Origin: Flavobacteriales bacterium
GTDB lineage: Bacteria > Bacteroidota > Bacteroidia > Flavobacteriales > Flavobacteriaceae
Reading direction: 5' to 3'
Length of the DNA: 14,153 nucleotides
Assembly (NCBI GenBank): GCA_015494775.1
Contig: WGAP01000206.1
Coordinates: 1 to 14,153, forward strand
In this document: piece after piece, positions 1 through 5,726 of the stretch
Layout: every line of letters begins with the position of its first letter
Position numbering within the stretch: position 1 is the stretch's first letter
Notes under the pieces: generated by a model
Told to the model about the DNA's origin: nothing
The model's input: only the letters and a program-made list of their open reading frames with translations
Databases searched by the model: none
Program-made: the position numbers and the translations under genes

Positions 1-1309
1 CGGCCTGTTCATAGACTTCCATGACCGATTCGGCCACCACATCCATGTGGGCTTGGGTATAGACCCTTCGGGGGACGGTCAGGCGGACCAATTCCAATTT
101 GGGATAATTGTGGTCGCCGGTTTCGGCGTTGCGCCCGGCCGACACGATGCCGCGCTCCATGGCACGCACGCCGGAGTCCACATAGAGTTCGGCCGCCAGG
201 GTTTGGGCGGGGAATTTGTCTTGCGGCAGGTGGGGATAGAAGCGTTTGGCATCCAGGAAAACACCATGCGTGCCAATGGGCTTGACCACCGGTATGCCGG
301 CGTCCAGGAGCATTTTGCCCAAATAATGAACCTGGCCCACGCGGGCTTTTTGGTGCTCGTCCATCACCGATTCCTTGATGCCGATGGCCATGGCTTCCAT
401 GTCGCGTCCGGCCAATCCGCCGTAGGTGTGGAGGCCTTCGTACACCACCACCAGGTTGCGGGCTTGTTCGAACACGTCGGGGTCGTTGGTGGCCAAAAAT
501 CCGCCGATGTTAACCAAGGCGTCTTTTTTGGCGCTCATGGTGGCATGGTCGGTCAAGCTGTTGATTTCCTTGACGATTTCGGCCACGGTTTTGTCGGCAT
601 AGCCGGGTTCGTTTTGTTGGATCATATAGGCGTTTTCGGCCACGCGGGTCATATCGTGCACGATTTGGATGCCGTATTTGGACGTAAGTTCGCGCACGGC
701 CCGCAGGTTTTCCAAAGAAATGGGCTGACCGCCGGCCATGTTTACCGTGGTGGCGATGGCCACGTAGGGGATTTTGTCGGCGCCCACGCGGTCGATCAGG
801 GCTTGTAATTTGTCCAAGTCCACATTGCCCTTGAAGGGATGTTCGCTTTCGGGGTCGTGGGCTTCGTCGATAATCACGTCCACGAATTTACCGCCGGCCA
901 ATTCCTGATGGAGCTTGGTGGTGGTAAAATACATGTTGCCGGGAATATAATCGCCGGGTTTGATAAGGATTTTGGAAATCAAATGCTCGGCGGCACGTCC
1001 CTGATGGGTGGGCACCAGGTATTGGTAGCCGTAAACATCGCGGACGGTCTCTTCCAGGTGGTAGAAATTCCGGCTTCCGGCATAAGCTTCGTCACCCAGC
1101 ATCAGTCCGGCCCATTGACGGTCGGACATGGCGGAGGTGCCGCTGTCGGTGAGTAAATCGATATAGACATCTTCGGAACGAAGCAAAAAGGTGTTGTAAC
1201 CCGCTTCGCGGATGGCCTGTTCGCGTTCGCGGCGCGAAAGCATGCGAAGCGGTTCGACCATTTTGATTTTGTAGGGCTCGGCCCAGGAACGTTTTTTTAT
1301 GCGTTGCAT
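1..1309 (-). CDS. tpl: Tyrosine phenol-lyase-type beta-eliminating lyase (C-terminus beyond window)
   Basis: This is a PLP-dependent beta-eliminating lyase of the tyrosine phenol-lyase/tryptophanase family, a cytosolic enzyme that splits tyrosine into phenol, pyruvate and ammonia (or tryptophan into indole). The reading frame is open for 436 codons from the ATG at 1309 to the window edge. Known family members are about 455-470 residues, so roughly 25 C-terminal residues are missing. Landmarks keep a constant +5 offset from Citrobacter freundii tyrosine phenol-lyase as I recall it: Tyr76 (Y71), Gln103-Gly104-Arg105 (98-100), Phe128-Thr129 (123-124), Asp219 (D214), Lys262 in MSAKKD as the PLP lysine (K257), His348 (H343), Arg386 in AMERG (R381) and Arg409 (R404). 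Glu74, Gly57 and Asn267 match the K+ site. Arg386 and the SAGRN motif favour tyrosine phenol-lyase; tryptophanases carry VEIG there. Tryptophanase activity is not excluded because the C-terminal substrate-contact residues are out of view. Confidence 0.85.
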   Translation of the reverse strand, partial: MQRIKKRSWAEPYKIKMVEPLRMLSRREREQAIREAGYNTFLLRSEDVYIDLLTDSGTSAMSDRQWAGLMLGDEAYAGSRNFYHLEETVRDVYGYQYLVPTHQGRAAEHLISKILIKPGDYIPGNMYFTTTKLHQELAGGKFVDVIIDEAHDPESEHPFKGNVDLDKLQALIDRVGADKIPYVAIATTVNMAGGQPISLENLRAVRELTSKYGIQIVHDMTRVAENAYMIQQNEPGYADKTVAEIVKEINSLTDHATMSAKKDALVNIGGFLATNDPDVFEQARNLVVVYEGLHTYGGLAGRDMEAMAIGIKESVMDEHQKARVGQVHYLGKMLLDAGIPVVKPIGTHGVFLDAKRFYPHLPQDKFPAQTLAAELYVDSGVRAMERGIVSAGRNAETGDHNYPKLELVRLTVPRRVYTQAHMDVVAESVMEVYEQA

Positions 1310-1336
1310 GGAATTTACTTTTTGGGATTTTGCGGG

Positions 1337-1344
1337 TCAAGATA
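1337..1344 (-). promoter_or_regulatory. Possible -7 box for the lyase gene
   Basis: On the minus strand TATCTTGA lies about 28 bases before the lyase start codon and partly matches the Bacteroidota -7 box TAnnTTTG. I see no TTG at the expected distance upstream, so this is weak. The rest of the 195-bp divergent gap (1310-1504) is AT-rich, and I see nothing else in it except the candidate promoter of the neighbouring plus-strand gene. Confidence 0.25.
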
Positions 1345-1439
1345 ACAAAAAGCCGCCGAAAGCGGGAGGATAATTTTCAATTTTATCCATCCAAATCGTG
1401 TAACTTTTGTTGAATAATTAAGAATTATGCCCAATGAGC

Positions 1440-1470
1440 TTGACAAAATGTTTGATTAATAATAAATTTA
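1440..1470 (+). promoter_or_regulatory. Candidate promoter of the 15-residue repeat protein gene
   Basis: TTG at 1440-1442 is followed after exactly 20 bases by TAAATTTA at 1463-1470, one mismatch from TAnnTTTG. Transcription would start near 1477, leaving a leader of about 28 bases before the ATG at 1505. Spacing equals that of the two best promoters in the window (tRNA-Leu and peroxiredoxin). Confidence 0.45.
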
Positions 1471-1504
1471 AAGTTTAATAAACAAAACATCAAAATCCAT
1501 TACT

Positions 1505-3145
1505 ATGAAACGCTTGCTTTATTTCGTACTGTTCATTTTACCCATTACCGTTTGGGGGCAAGACGGATTTCATTACAAAATCCTTTTGTCGCAAAGCGGG
1601 AATGTGCTTTCCAACGCGGATGTGGATTTGCGGTTGAGCATTGAGGATCCGTCCGCGAATCCAGTTTATACCGAAACCTTCCACCTTACCACCGATGCCA
1701 ACGGTATTGCACGCGTGGTTATCGGAACGGGGAACACATCGGATGATTTTTCGGCCATCGATTGGTCGCAAGCTTATCTGTTGCACACGCAGGTGAGCTT
1801 GGACAACGGGGCTACTTACAATGACATGGGAACCGAGCCCTTGGAATATGTTCCTTATGCCAAATGGGCGGCAGCCACATCGGTTTTCAAAAAAGTCCAA
1901 GGACATCAACCAGCCGGAACAACGGCAGATACCGTTTATCATTTGGGCCCCGTCCTTGTGGGAACATCCGGCTATACGCCCGGTTTGCAAATGGCGGTTG
2001 TAAAGCAAATCGACTCGGATGATAATATCACGGGGCTCAAAGTGGATTTGACCGGGAACGGAAGCGGCAACCTTTTGAATATTTACAACCACATGGATGT
2101 GTCGGGTACGGGTGGAAGCAGGTTCGGTATATATAACTTAATGAGTGGAAGTGCCGGCCGGCCGCAGGGACGTTCGGCAAATATTTCCACCTCGATGATT
2201 GCGGGTGTAAATAATCAGATCAATGTTTCGGGATTGGGGCCGCATTACGGAGTGTTCAATTCGTTAAGTCAGGGTTTGGGAATTCAAATCGGTACGTACA
2301 ACCGCATAAGCGGCAATGACGGCTTGGTGCAAATGGGCACGGAAAACTATGTGGATAATAACAATGACGACGAGCAGTACGGGGTTTATTCCGTGTTATC
2401 GGGAAGCGGTAGCGGGTATCACTACGGTTATCATGCCATATTGGAAGGCAGTGGGGGAGGCCGACAAGTGGGTTATGGAATGTATGTAACCAACTCGGGC
2501 GATGGTGATCACTACGGGGCCTATTATGAATTTAACGGAAGCGGAACCGGTGACCGCTACGGGTTGAAAACGGATATGCATGACGATGGCACGGGAACCC
2601 ATTACGGGGTTTATAACCGGATTACGACCAACGGCGATATGCCGGAATATGGTGTTTATACCTATATAGCCGGAAATGGCACGGGAAATAAATACGGAGA
2701 GTATATCGAAATTCCGAATTCGTCGGGCGGGACGCATTACGGAATTTTTTCGCGTGTGCTAGCTTTGGGCGATTCCTATGCGGGCTTTTTTGACGGCAAT
2801 GTAAAAATTACCCATAAGTTGAAAACCGACATTGCCGGCGATACCGACCTTAAACCCTACGTTTACGGTTCGATAGGCAGTGCGGGACAAATCAATATCG
2901 GGGCTTCGTCCGACGGGTTTACGGTAACTTACAATAGCGGTAGTCCGGGGGTTTACCGTATCAATATGCCTTCCATAGGGTCGGGAAGTTATGTAAATTA
3001 TACGGTTGCGGTGAGTGTGGAATCCGCCGGAACGCCTTATGTGGCCGTGGTGAACAAACAGGGGACATATTTTTACGTCTATATCTATGATTTGAACGGT
3101 CAAGCGCGGAATGCAGATTTTGATTTTGTGGTTTACAGGAAATAA
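1505..3145 (+). CDS. Secreted fibre-like protein with 15-residue YG repeats
   Basis: Exported protein of 546 residues, probably surface-located or extracellular; function unknown. Residues 1-19 are a signal peptide ending VWGQ. Residues 20-122 match, from memory, the N-terminal domain common in Bacteroidota fibre-like proteins: two beta-sandwich-like stretches, the Gly-Thr-Gly turn and an ending of the type 'LEYVPYAKWA'. After a linker, residues about 248-414 form a repeat with consensus YGxYxxixGxGtGxx. The Gly after the aromatic falls at 263, 278, 293, 308, 323, 338, 353, 368, 383, 398 and 413, an exact 15-residue period. Looser copies occur around 192, 208, 234 and 249. The repeats end in GFFDGNVKITHKLK, like the exit from fibre shafts, followed by a C-terminal beta-rich domain (about 440-546). 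There is no T9SS sorting domain. A short-period beta-solenoid or trimeric shaft is my inference. The gene stands alone, with a terminator directly downstream. Confidence 0.85.
   Translation: MKRLLYFVLFILPITVWGQDGFHYKILLSQSGNVLSNADVDLRLSIEDPSANPVYTETFHLTTDANGIARVVIGTGNTSDDFSAIDWSQAYLLHTQVSLDNGATYNDMGTEPLEYVPYAKWAAATSVFKKVQGHQPAGTTADTVYHLGPVLVGTSGYTPGLQMAVVKQIDSDDNITGLKVDLTGNGSGNLLNIYNHMDVSGTGGSRFGIYNLMSGSAGRPQGRSANISTSMIAGVNNQINVSGLGPHYGVFNSLSQGLGIQIGTYNRISGNDGLVQMGTENYVDNNNDDEQYGVYSVLSGSGSGYHYGYHAILEGSGGGRQVGYGMYVTNSGDGDHYGAYYEFNGSGTGDRYGLKTDMHDDGTGTHYGVYNRITTNGDMPEYGVYTYIAGNGTGNKYGEYIEIPNSSGGTHYGIFSRVLALGDSYAGFFDGNVKITHKLKTDIAGDTDLKPYVYGSIGSAGQINIGASSDGFTVTYNSGSPGVYRINMPSIGSGSYVNYTVAVSVESAGTPYVAVVNKQGTYFYVYIYDLNGQARNADFDFVVYRK
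2246..2746 (+). repeat. 45-bp-period coding repeat (about 11 units)
   Basis: Inside the secreted protein gene the coding sequence repeats every 45 bases, most visibly as TACGG(g/t) codons for Tyr-Gly followed by Gly/Ser/Asn/Thr-rich codons. Codons differ from unit to unit, so the protein register is kept while the DNA has drifted. This argues for old repeats under selection rather than recent slippage expansion. Confidence 0.75.
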
Positions 3146-3166
3146 TAGATTAGGAAAAGGAGTAAT

Positions 3167-3197
3167 AAAAAAACCCTCCGTTTTTGGAGGGTTTTTC
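3167..3197. terminator. Bidirectional intrinsic terminator
   Basis: Perfect 9-bp stem AAACCCTCC (3171-3179) / GGAGGGTTT (3186-3194) with loop GTTTTT. It has a T run on the plus side (3192-3196) and seven A on the other (3167-3173), so it can stop transcripts from both the plus-strand fibre-like gene and the convergent minus-strand membrane protein gene. Confidence 0.85.
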
Positions 3198-3225
3198 TAC
3201 GTTTTTTTGAGGTAGTATCAACGTG

Positions 3226-3660
3226 TTATAACCACCAGGCCCAGCATCCGCCTCCTACGAAGTATAATCCGCCCCAAATCAATGCGTTCACCACACACCC
3301 GATAAGGGCATCCTTGGTGTATTCTTTGTTTTTGTCGGTGAGGAAGTAAACCACCAATATGCCTGCCCAGCTAAGGATAAAGCCCCACCAGAAAGGCGGA
3401 ATACCGAATAGCGAATCGGGGCCTTTGTCGAACAGGTTGATGCTTTCGCGGTCGAAATTGCGTAGCAAAAGGTTGTCGCGGAAATCGAGTTGGTCGGCGG
3501 TAGCATGATGGGATGTTACATACTTATCCACCACATTGACGGTGGCAAGGGCTTGGTCAACAACCGCTTTGTCGTAGCGGAACAGACGGGCGTTTCCGGC
3601 ACGGGCCGACAGGGCCGTCAAGCCGAAAAGCAACAGGAAGAACCATTTTTTGTTATTCAT
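3226..3660 (-). CDS. Small membrane protein with signal peptide and two C-terminal TM segments
   Basis: Protein of 144 residues with no assigned function. Residues 1-21 look like a signal peptide (MNNKKWFFLLLFGLTALSARA). A polar stretch of about 60 residues follows, then two hydrophobic segments, roughly 86-107 (Pro-Pro-Phe-Trp-Trp-Gly-Phe start) and 117-143, joined by the charged link TDKNKEYTKDALIG. The C-terminus is rich in Gly and Trp. Similar short proteins with an 'FWWGF...GILVVY..TDK' signature occur in Bacteroidota as conserved hypothetical inner-membrane proteins; that is recollection, not a search result. The ATG at 3658-3660 is chosen because the signal peptide starts there. It is a single gene facing the terminator it shares with its convergent neighbour. 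I saw no good -7 box; TTCCTTTG on the minus strand just upstream is one mismatch from consensus. Confidence 0.75.
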   Translation of the reverse strand: MNNKKWFFLLLFGLTALSARAGNARLFRYDKAVVDQALATVNVVDKYVTSHHATADQLDFRDNLLLRNFDRESINLFDKGPDSLFGIPPFWWGFILSWAGILVVYFLTDKNKEYTKDALIGCVVNALIWGGLYFVGGGCWAWWL

Positions 3661-3798
3661 AACTCGGAGTTTTATGCAAAGGAAAGTAAATAAAATGTAT
3701 TTTTCTTACGGTGAGGATTGTCATAAATTGCGGTTTTTCCGTAAATATGCCAAAATTGTTTTTAATAATGAAATGGAGTTTATGGATTAAACACGCTA

Positions 3799-3820
3799 CG
3801 CCAGGGATGGGAGCGGTATG
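3799..3820 (+). repeat. Interspersed repeat, head only (copy 1)
   Basis: Starts CGCCAGGGATGG and ends AGCGGTATG. It differs by one base from 4289-4310 and by one inserted T from the minus-strand copy at 9657-9679. It is followed directly by a different hairpin, so this copy lacks the GC-rich body seen at 4289-4487. Confidence 0.7.
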
Positions 3821-3829
3821 AATTTTCTT

Positions 3830-3861
3830 GTTCTTTCTTTTGCTCGTCCAAAAGAAAGAAC
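3830..3861. repeat. 13-bp perfect hairpin
   Basis: GTTCTTTCTTTTG (3830-3842) pairs perfectly with CAAAAGAAAGAAC (3849-3861) around the 6-base loop CTCGTC. There is no adjoining T run typical of a terminator. From memory, this type of palindrome recurs in Bacteroidota intergenic DNA. Confidence 0.7.
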
Positions 3862-3880
3862 CAAATCATTAAAAATGTTT

Positions 3881-3903
3881 TTTGTTCGACTTCGCCGAAC
3901 AAA
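3881..3903. repeat. 8-bp hairpin
   Basis: TTTGTTCG (3881-3888) / CGAACAAA (3896-3903) with a 7-base loop. It sits between two longer hairpins in the same array. Confidence 0.6.
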
Positions 3904-3926
3904 GAAAAGACGCTTTTACAATAAAT

Positions 3927-3968
3927 TTTTCGGGGCGTCATCGGGTTAAATTTATGACGCCCCGAAAA
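3927..3968. repeat. 15-bp perfect inverted repeat
   Basis: TTTTCGGGGCGTCAT (3927-3941) pairs perfectly with ATGACGCCCCGAAAA (3954-3968), loop 12 bases. The A/T ends beside the GC stem resemble a bidirectional terminator, but no gene ends nearby. Confidence 0.75.
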
Positions 3969-3975
3969 CCGCGGT

Positions 3976-4020
3976 CAAAATTTGGCGGGCTGCGCCCTGG
4001 GTTTCCAAATTTTGCCCGCC
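3976..4020. repeat. Two interlocked inverted repeats
   Basis: CAAAATTTGG (3976-3985) pairs with CCAAATTTTG (4005-4014). GGCGGGC (3984-3990) pairs with GCCCGCC (4014-4020). The pairs alternate in order A-B-A'-B' and share 2 and 1 bases, so they could form alternative hairpins or a pseudoknot in RNA. Confidence 0.6.
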
Positions 4021-4043
4021 TATTTTGGTGAAAAAGATTTTTT

Positions 4044-4058
4044 ATTCGCTTCGCGAAT
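4044..4058. repeat. Short hairpin
   Basis: ATTCGC (4044-4049) / GCGAAT (4053-4058) with loop TTC. It has the same triloop style as the hairpin at 4252-4268. Confidence 0.5.
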
Positions 4059-4178
4059 CAAGGATTTTCCATTAATATTCCGCTTCGTCGAGGTCTCCTG
4101 CCCCCGAAGGAGCAGTCATAAATCGGCATTCGATTGTTCGAGGTTCATTATTTGAGGGCGGCTTGCCGCACGAGGAAA

Positions 4179-4280
4179 GGTGGCTGAGTGCTGCGAACGT
4201 AGTGAGCAGTGTATCGAAGCCCCGGCCGTTCAACACGGTCGCTTCGATACAATTTTGCTTCGCAAAATCACTCAGCGACC
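4179..4280. repeat. Four-way-junction (cloverleaf-like) inverted-repeat element
   Basis: An outer stem joins 4179-4190 to 4269-4280, 12 bp with one mismatch; its core GCTGAGTG / CACTCAGC is perfect. It encloses three hairpins in succession: a weak one at 4191-4209 (CTGC / GCAG), an 11-bp perfect stem TGTATCGAAGC (4210-4220) / GCTTCGATACA (4241-4251), and ATTTTGC (4252-4258) / GCAAAAT (4262-4268). The parts abut with almost no unpaired bases. From memory, similar 'GCTGAGTG...TATCGAAGC' sequences are interspersed in Bacteroidota genomes. No coding or tRNA features fit. Confidence 0.75.
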
Positions 4281-4288
4281 TATCCTTG

Positions 4289-4487
4289 CGCCAGGGATGG
4301 AAGCGGTATGAGCCGCCGGCGGTGCCGATGGTTTTTCCGCCCGGCGGAGGCGCCCAGCGGAAGCCCCACGCACGGGCGGGCGCGGGCGCGCGGCACGCGC
4401 GCCCGCGCAAAACCACGGCATCCGCCAAGGCGAATATAAGCGGACAGCCCGGTGCCGTACATTGCGAAGCAATGTCGGCAGGCGCCC
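4289..4487 (+). repeat. GC-rich interspersed repeat element, full copy (copy 2)
   Basis: Begins with the head CGCCAGGGATGG...AGCGGTATG (4289-4310). It contains GC-rich palindromes: CCGCCGGCGG at 4312-4321, TCCGCC/GGCGGA at 4336-4348, and a perfect 12-bp stem GCGCGGGCGCGC (4380-4391) / GCGCGCCCGCGC (4397-4408). It ends with the tail AGCGGACAGCCCGG (4439-4452) and a bulged hairpin (4453-4480: TGCCG-ACATTGC / GCAATGT-CGGCA, loop GAA). The same head and tail occur in the same order on the minus strand at 9679-9373. The element boundaries are my inference from those two copies. Confidence 0.6.
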
Positions 4488-4493
4488 AAAAAC

Positions 4494-4523
4494 AAAAAAA
4501 ACCGCTCCGATATATCGAAGCGG
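4494..4523 (-). terminator. Intrinsic terminator of tRNA-Leu
   Basis: On the minus strand, five bases past the tRNA 3' end, CCGCT-CGATATATCG-AGCGG forms a nearly perfect palindrome (4523-4502, one T/G wobble-type mismatch pair) followed by eight T (4501-4494). This is a standard rho-independent terminator for the tRNA transcript. Confidence 0.85.
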
Positions 4524-4527
4524 CTCG

Positions 4528-4612
4528 TACCTAGGGTGGGAATCGAACCCACACTCCCGCAATGGGAACTGGATTTTGAGTCCAGCGCGTCTACCAGTTC
4601 CGCCACCTAGGC
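4528..4612 (-). tRNA. tRNA-Leu (anticodon CAA)
   Basis: An 85-base class II tRNA on the minus strand. The acceptor stem GCCTAGG / CCTAGGT has one G-U closing pair. The anticodon arm CTGGA-CTCAAAA-TCCAG carries anticodon CAA, which reads the Leu codon UUG. A long variable arm (TCCC / GGGA) and the T arm GTGGG-TTCGATTC-CCAC are present. The discriminator is A73 and the 3' CCA is not encoded. It has its own consensus promoter and terminator, so it is a single-gene transcription unit. Confidence 0.97.
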
Positions 4613-4626
4613 ATCACTTGCGCCGG

Positions 4627-4657
4627 CAAAGTTAATAACTTTTCCTTTTCCGGCCAA
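4627..4657 (-). promoter_or_regulatory. Promoter of tRNA-Leu
   Basis: On the minus strand TTG (4657-4655), a 20-base spacer, and TAACTTTG (4634-4627), an exact match to the Bacteroidota -7 consensus TAnnTTTG. Transcription would begin near 4621, about nine bases before the mature tRNA 5' end. Confidence 0.8.
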
Positions 4658-4669
4658 GCGCCGTCAAAA

Positions 4670-5110
4670 TTATTTCAGTACCGGACTGGCCGTTTTGGGG
4701 CGGTTCAAATCGACCTTGGTGGGGTCAATAACGCGGCCCTTGATTTTGAGTACCACAATGCCGTTGGGCACGTTGGTGGCGTTGGTGTAAACGGTGATGG
4801 TTTTGCGGAAGGGGCCGATGTGGTTGGTGTTGTAGTGCACCTTGATGTAACCGGTTTTGCCGGGCATAATGGGCTCGGTGGGTTTTTCGGGGATGGTGCA
4901 GCCGCAGCTCGACCTAACGCGGTTGATCACCAAAGGCGCATCGCCGGTGTTGGTGAATTCAAAAGTGCGATAACCGTCGGCGCCTTTGTTTACCTGTCCG
5001 TAGTCGATTTCCTTGGTTTTGAATTCAATGGCCGGGCCGCCTTTGGGTTGGGTAAATGCGGCCAGCAACAACGTAAGTGCCAAAACGGGGATGAAATACA
5101 TTTTTTTCAT
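4670..5110 (-). CDS. DUF1573 domain secreted protein
   Basis: Exported protein of 146 residues belonging, by its motifs, to the DUF1573 family (immunoglobulin-like beta sandwich related to ASPM/SPD-2/Hydin domains), common and usually multicopy in Bacteroidota. Molecular function is unknown. Residues 1-20 form a signal peptide (MKKMYFIPVLALTLLLAAFT). The domain runs about 28-128 with the diagnostic pieces IDYGQV, FEFTNTGDAPLVI, the Cys motif SSCGCT (Cys69, Cys71), a Pro-Gly turn 'MPGKTG' and the final strand VVLKIKGRV. The last 18 residues are a polar tail. It lies 55 bases downstream of the lipoprotein gene on the same strand but has its own exact -7 box, so it may be transcribed separately. 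I see no strong terminator between it and the tRNA. Confidence 0.88.
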   Translation of the reverse strand: MKKMYFIPVLALTLLLAAFTQPKGGPAIEFKTKEIDYGQVNKGADGYRTFEFTNTGDAPLVINRVRSSCGCTIPEKPTEPIMPGKTGYIKVHYNTNHIGPFRKTITVYTNATNVPNGIVVLKIKGRVIDPTKVDLNRPKTASPVLK

Positions 5111-5129
5111 AGTCGTAATTTTTTCGTAT

Positions 5130-5137
5130 CAAAGGTA
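5130..5137 (-). promoter_or_regulatory. -7 box of the DUF1573 gene
   Basis: TACCTTTG on the minus strand is an exact TAnnTTTG match, 19 bases before the ATG at 5110. The nearest TTG elements lie 12 and 24 bases further upstream rather than the preferred 20, so the -33 part is uncertain. Confidence 0.55.
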
Positions 5138-5165
5138 TCATTTTTTAAGCAAAATCGATGCCAAA

Positions 5166-5723
5166 TCAACGGGCGGGTTGCCATTTTTTGGTCAAACGGA
5201 TTTTTTCTTGCAACGAAAACAAGCTGTAAGTCAGGCGCGAAGTGTCGATTTCCTCGGGTTTAAACAAATACAAGGCCGAAATCCGGCCCGTTTGATAAAC
5301 CTGCGGTTTATTGTCGGTAATAAGGAAATAGCGGGATTGTTCGTCCGGCGCATCGAAGTATTCGACCACGGTCCAAGCGGGCTTTCGGTAAAAAATGCGC
5401 AAATCCCGTGTCCGGTGCAGGTTGAATGTGCGGTGAAACAACAATTTTTTCCGGCGATTGTCCCGTACAATCAAATCACCGCAAAGCCCTGTGGAACAAG
5501 TAGCGCCCTTGCGACGCACCAACCACAAACCCAGGGAACCCGTCCGGGCCGAATCCACGTCCGTTACGGCCGTATCGGCCAATTGACGGGGCTTGAAAAT
5601 CCGGTTTTCGAGCATCCACGCCCGCGTAGCGGGCGGAAGTTTGTCCGTATAATTTACTTGCGGATTACCGCAAGCGGAGATAACGATAACCGTCAGCATT
5701 AATTCCAACCAAATCCTTTTCAT
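5166..5723 (-). CDS. Putative lipoprotein of unknown function
   Basis: Protein of 185 residues that I do not recognise. The N-terminus MKRIWLELMLTVIVISACGN is a lipoprotein signal with lipobox ISAC, placing the lipidated Cys at residue 18. In Bacteroidota such proteins go to the inner or outer membrane facing the periplasm. The mature part is basic and beta-rich, with one close Cys pair (GATCSTGLCG, about residues 74-82) that could form a disulfide. It has many aromatic/charged alternations (FHRTFNLHRTRDLRIFYRK) but no catalytic motif I can name. The start lies only three bases after the stop of the acyl-CoA reductase gene, so the two are almost surely cotranscribed. That linkage is the only functional clue. 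Confidence 0.75.
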   Translation of the reverse strand: MKRIWLELMLTVIVISACGNPQVNYTDKLPPATRAWMLENRIFKPRQLADTAVTDVDSARTGSLGLWLVRRKGATCSTGLCGDLIVRDNRRKKLLFHRTFNLHRTRDLRIFYRKPAWTVVEYFDAPDEQSRYFLITDNKPQVYQTGRISALYLFKPEEIDTSRLTYSLFSLQEKIRLTKKWQPAR

Positions 5724-5726
5724 GGC

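Larger units (their letters stand above)
3661..4527. other. Gene-free region packed with inverted repeats
   Basis: No credible coding sequence is present between the membrane protein start and tRNA-Leu. 3661-3798 is AT-rich and featureless. From 3799 the region is a run of inverted repeats and interspersed-repeat pieces, listed separately: a repeat head (3799-3820), hairpins at 3830-3861, 3881-3903, 3927-3968, 3976-4020 and 4044-4058, a four-way-junction element (4179-4280), a long GC-rich element (4289-4487), and the tRNA terminator (4494-4523). I see little in 4059-4178. Open frames here read through palindromes or across the tRNA and have no protein-like composition. Confidence 0.8.

Noticed and set aside
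47..1156. Long plus-strand open frames over the left end
   Set aside because: They are antisense to the lyase, whose minus-strand frame is continuous and shows all active-site residues. The plus-strand peptides are His/Gly-rich and resemble no family.
2246..2746. CRISPR-like array from the 45-bp periodicity
   Set aside because: The period is coding, in frame and codon-diverged, with no identical repeats or unique spacers.
3799..4490. A complete insertion sequence or integron
   Set aside because: There is no transposase or integrase frame and no target duplications; only structured repeat pieces are present.
4072..4606. Several overlapping open frames on both strands near the tRNA, including one starting MAELVDALDSK
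   Set aside because: They translate the tRNA-Leu gene and GC-rich palindromes. The MAELVDALDSK start is a familiar false peptide from tRNA-Leu sequence.
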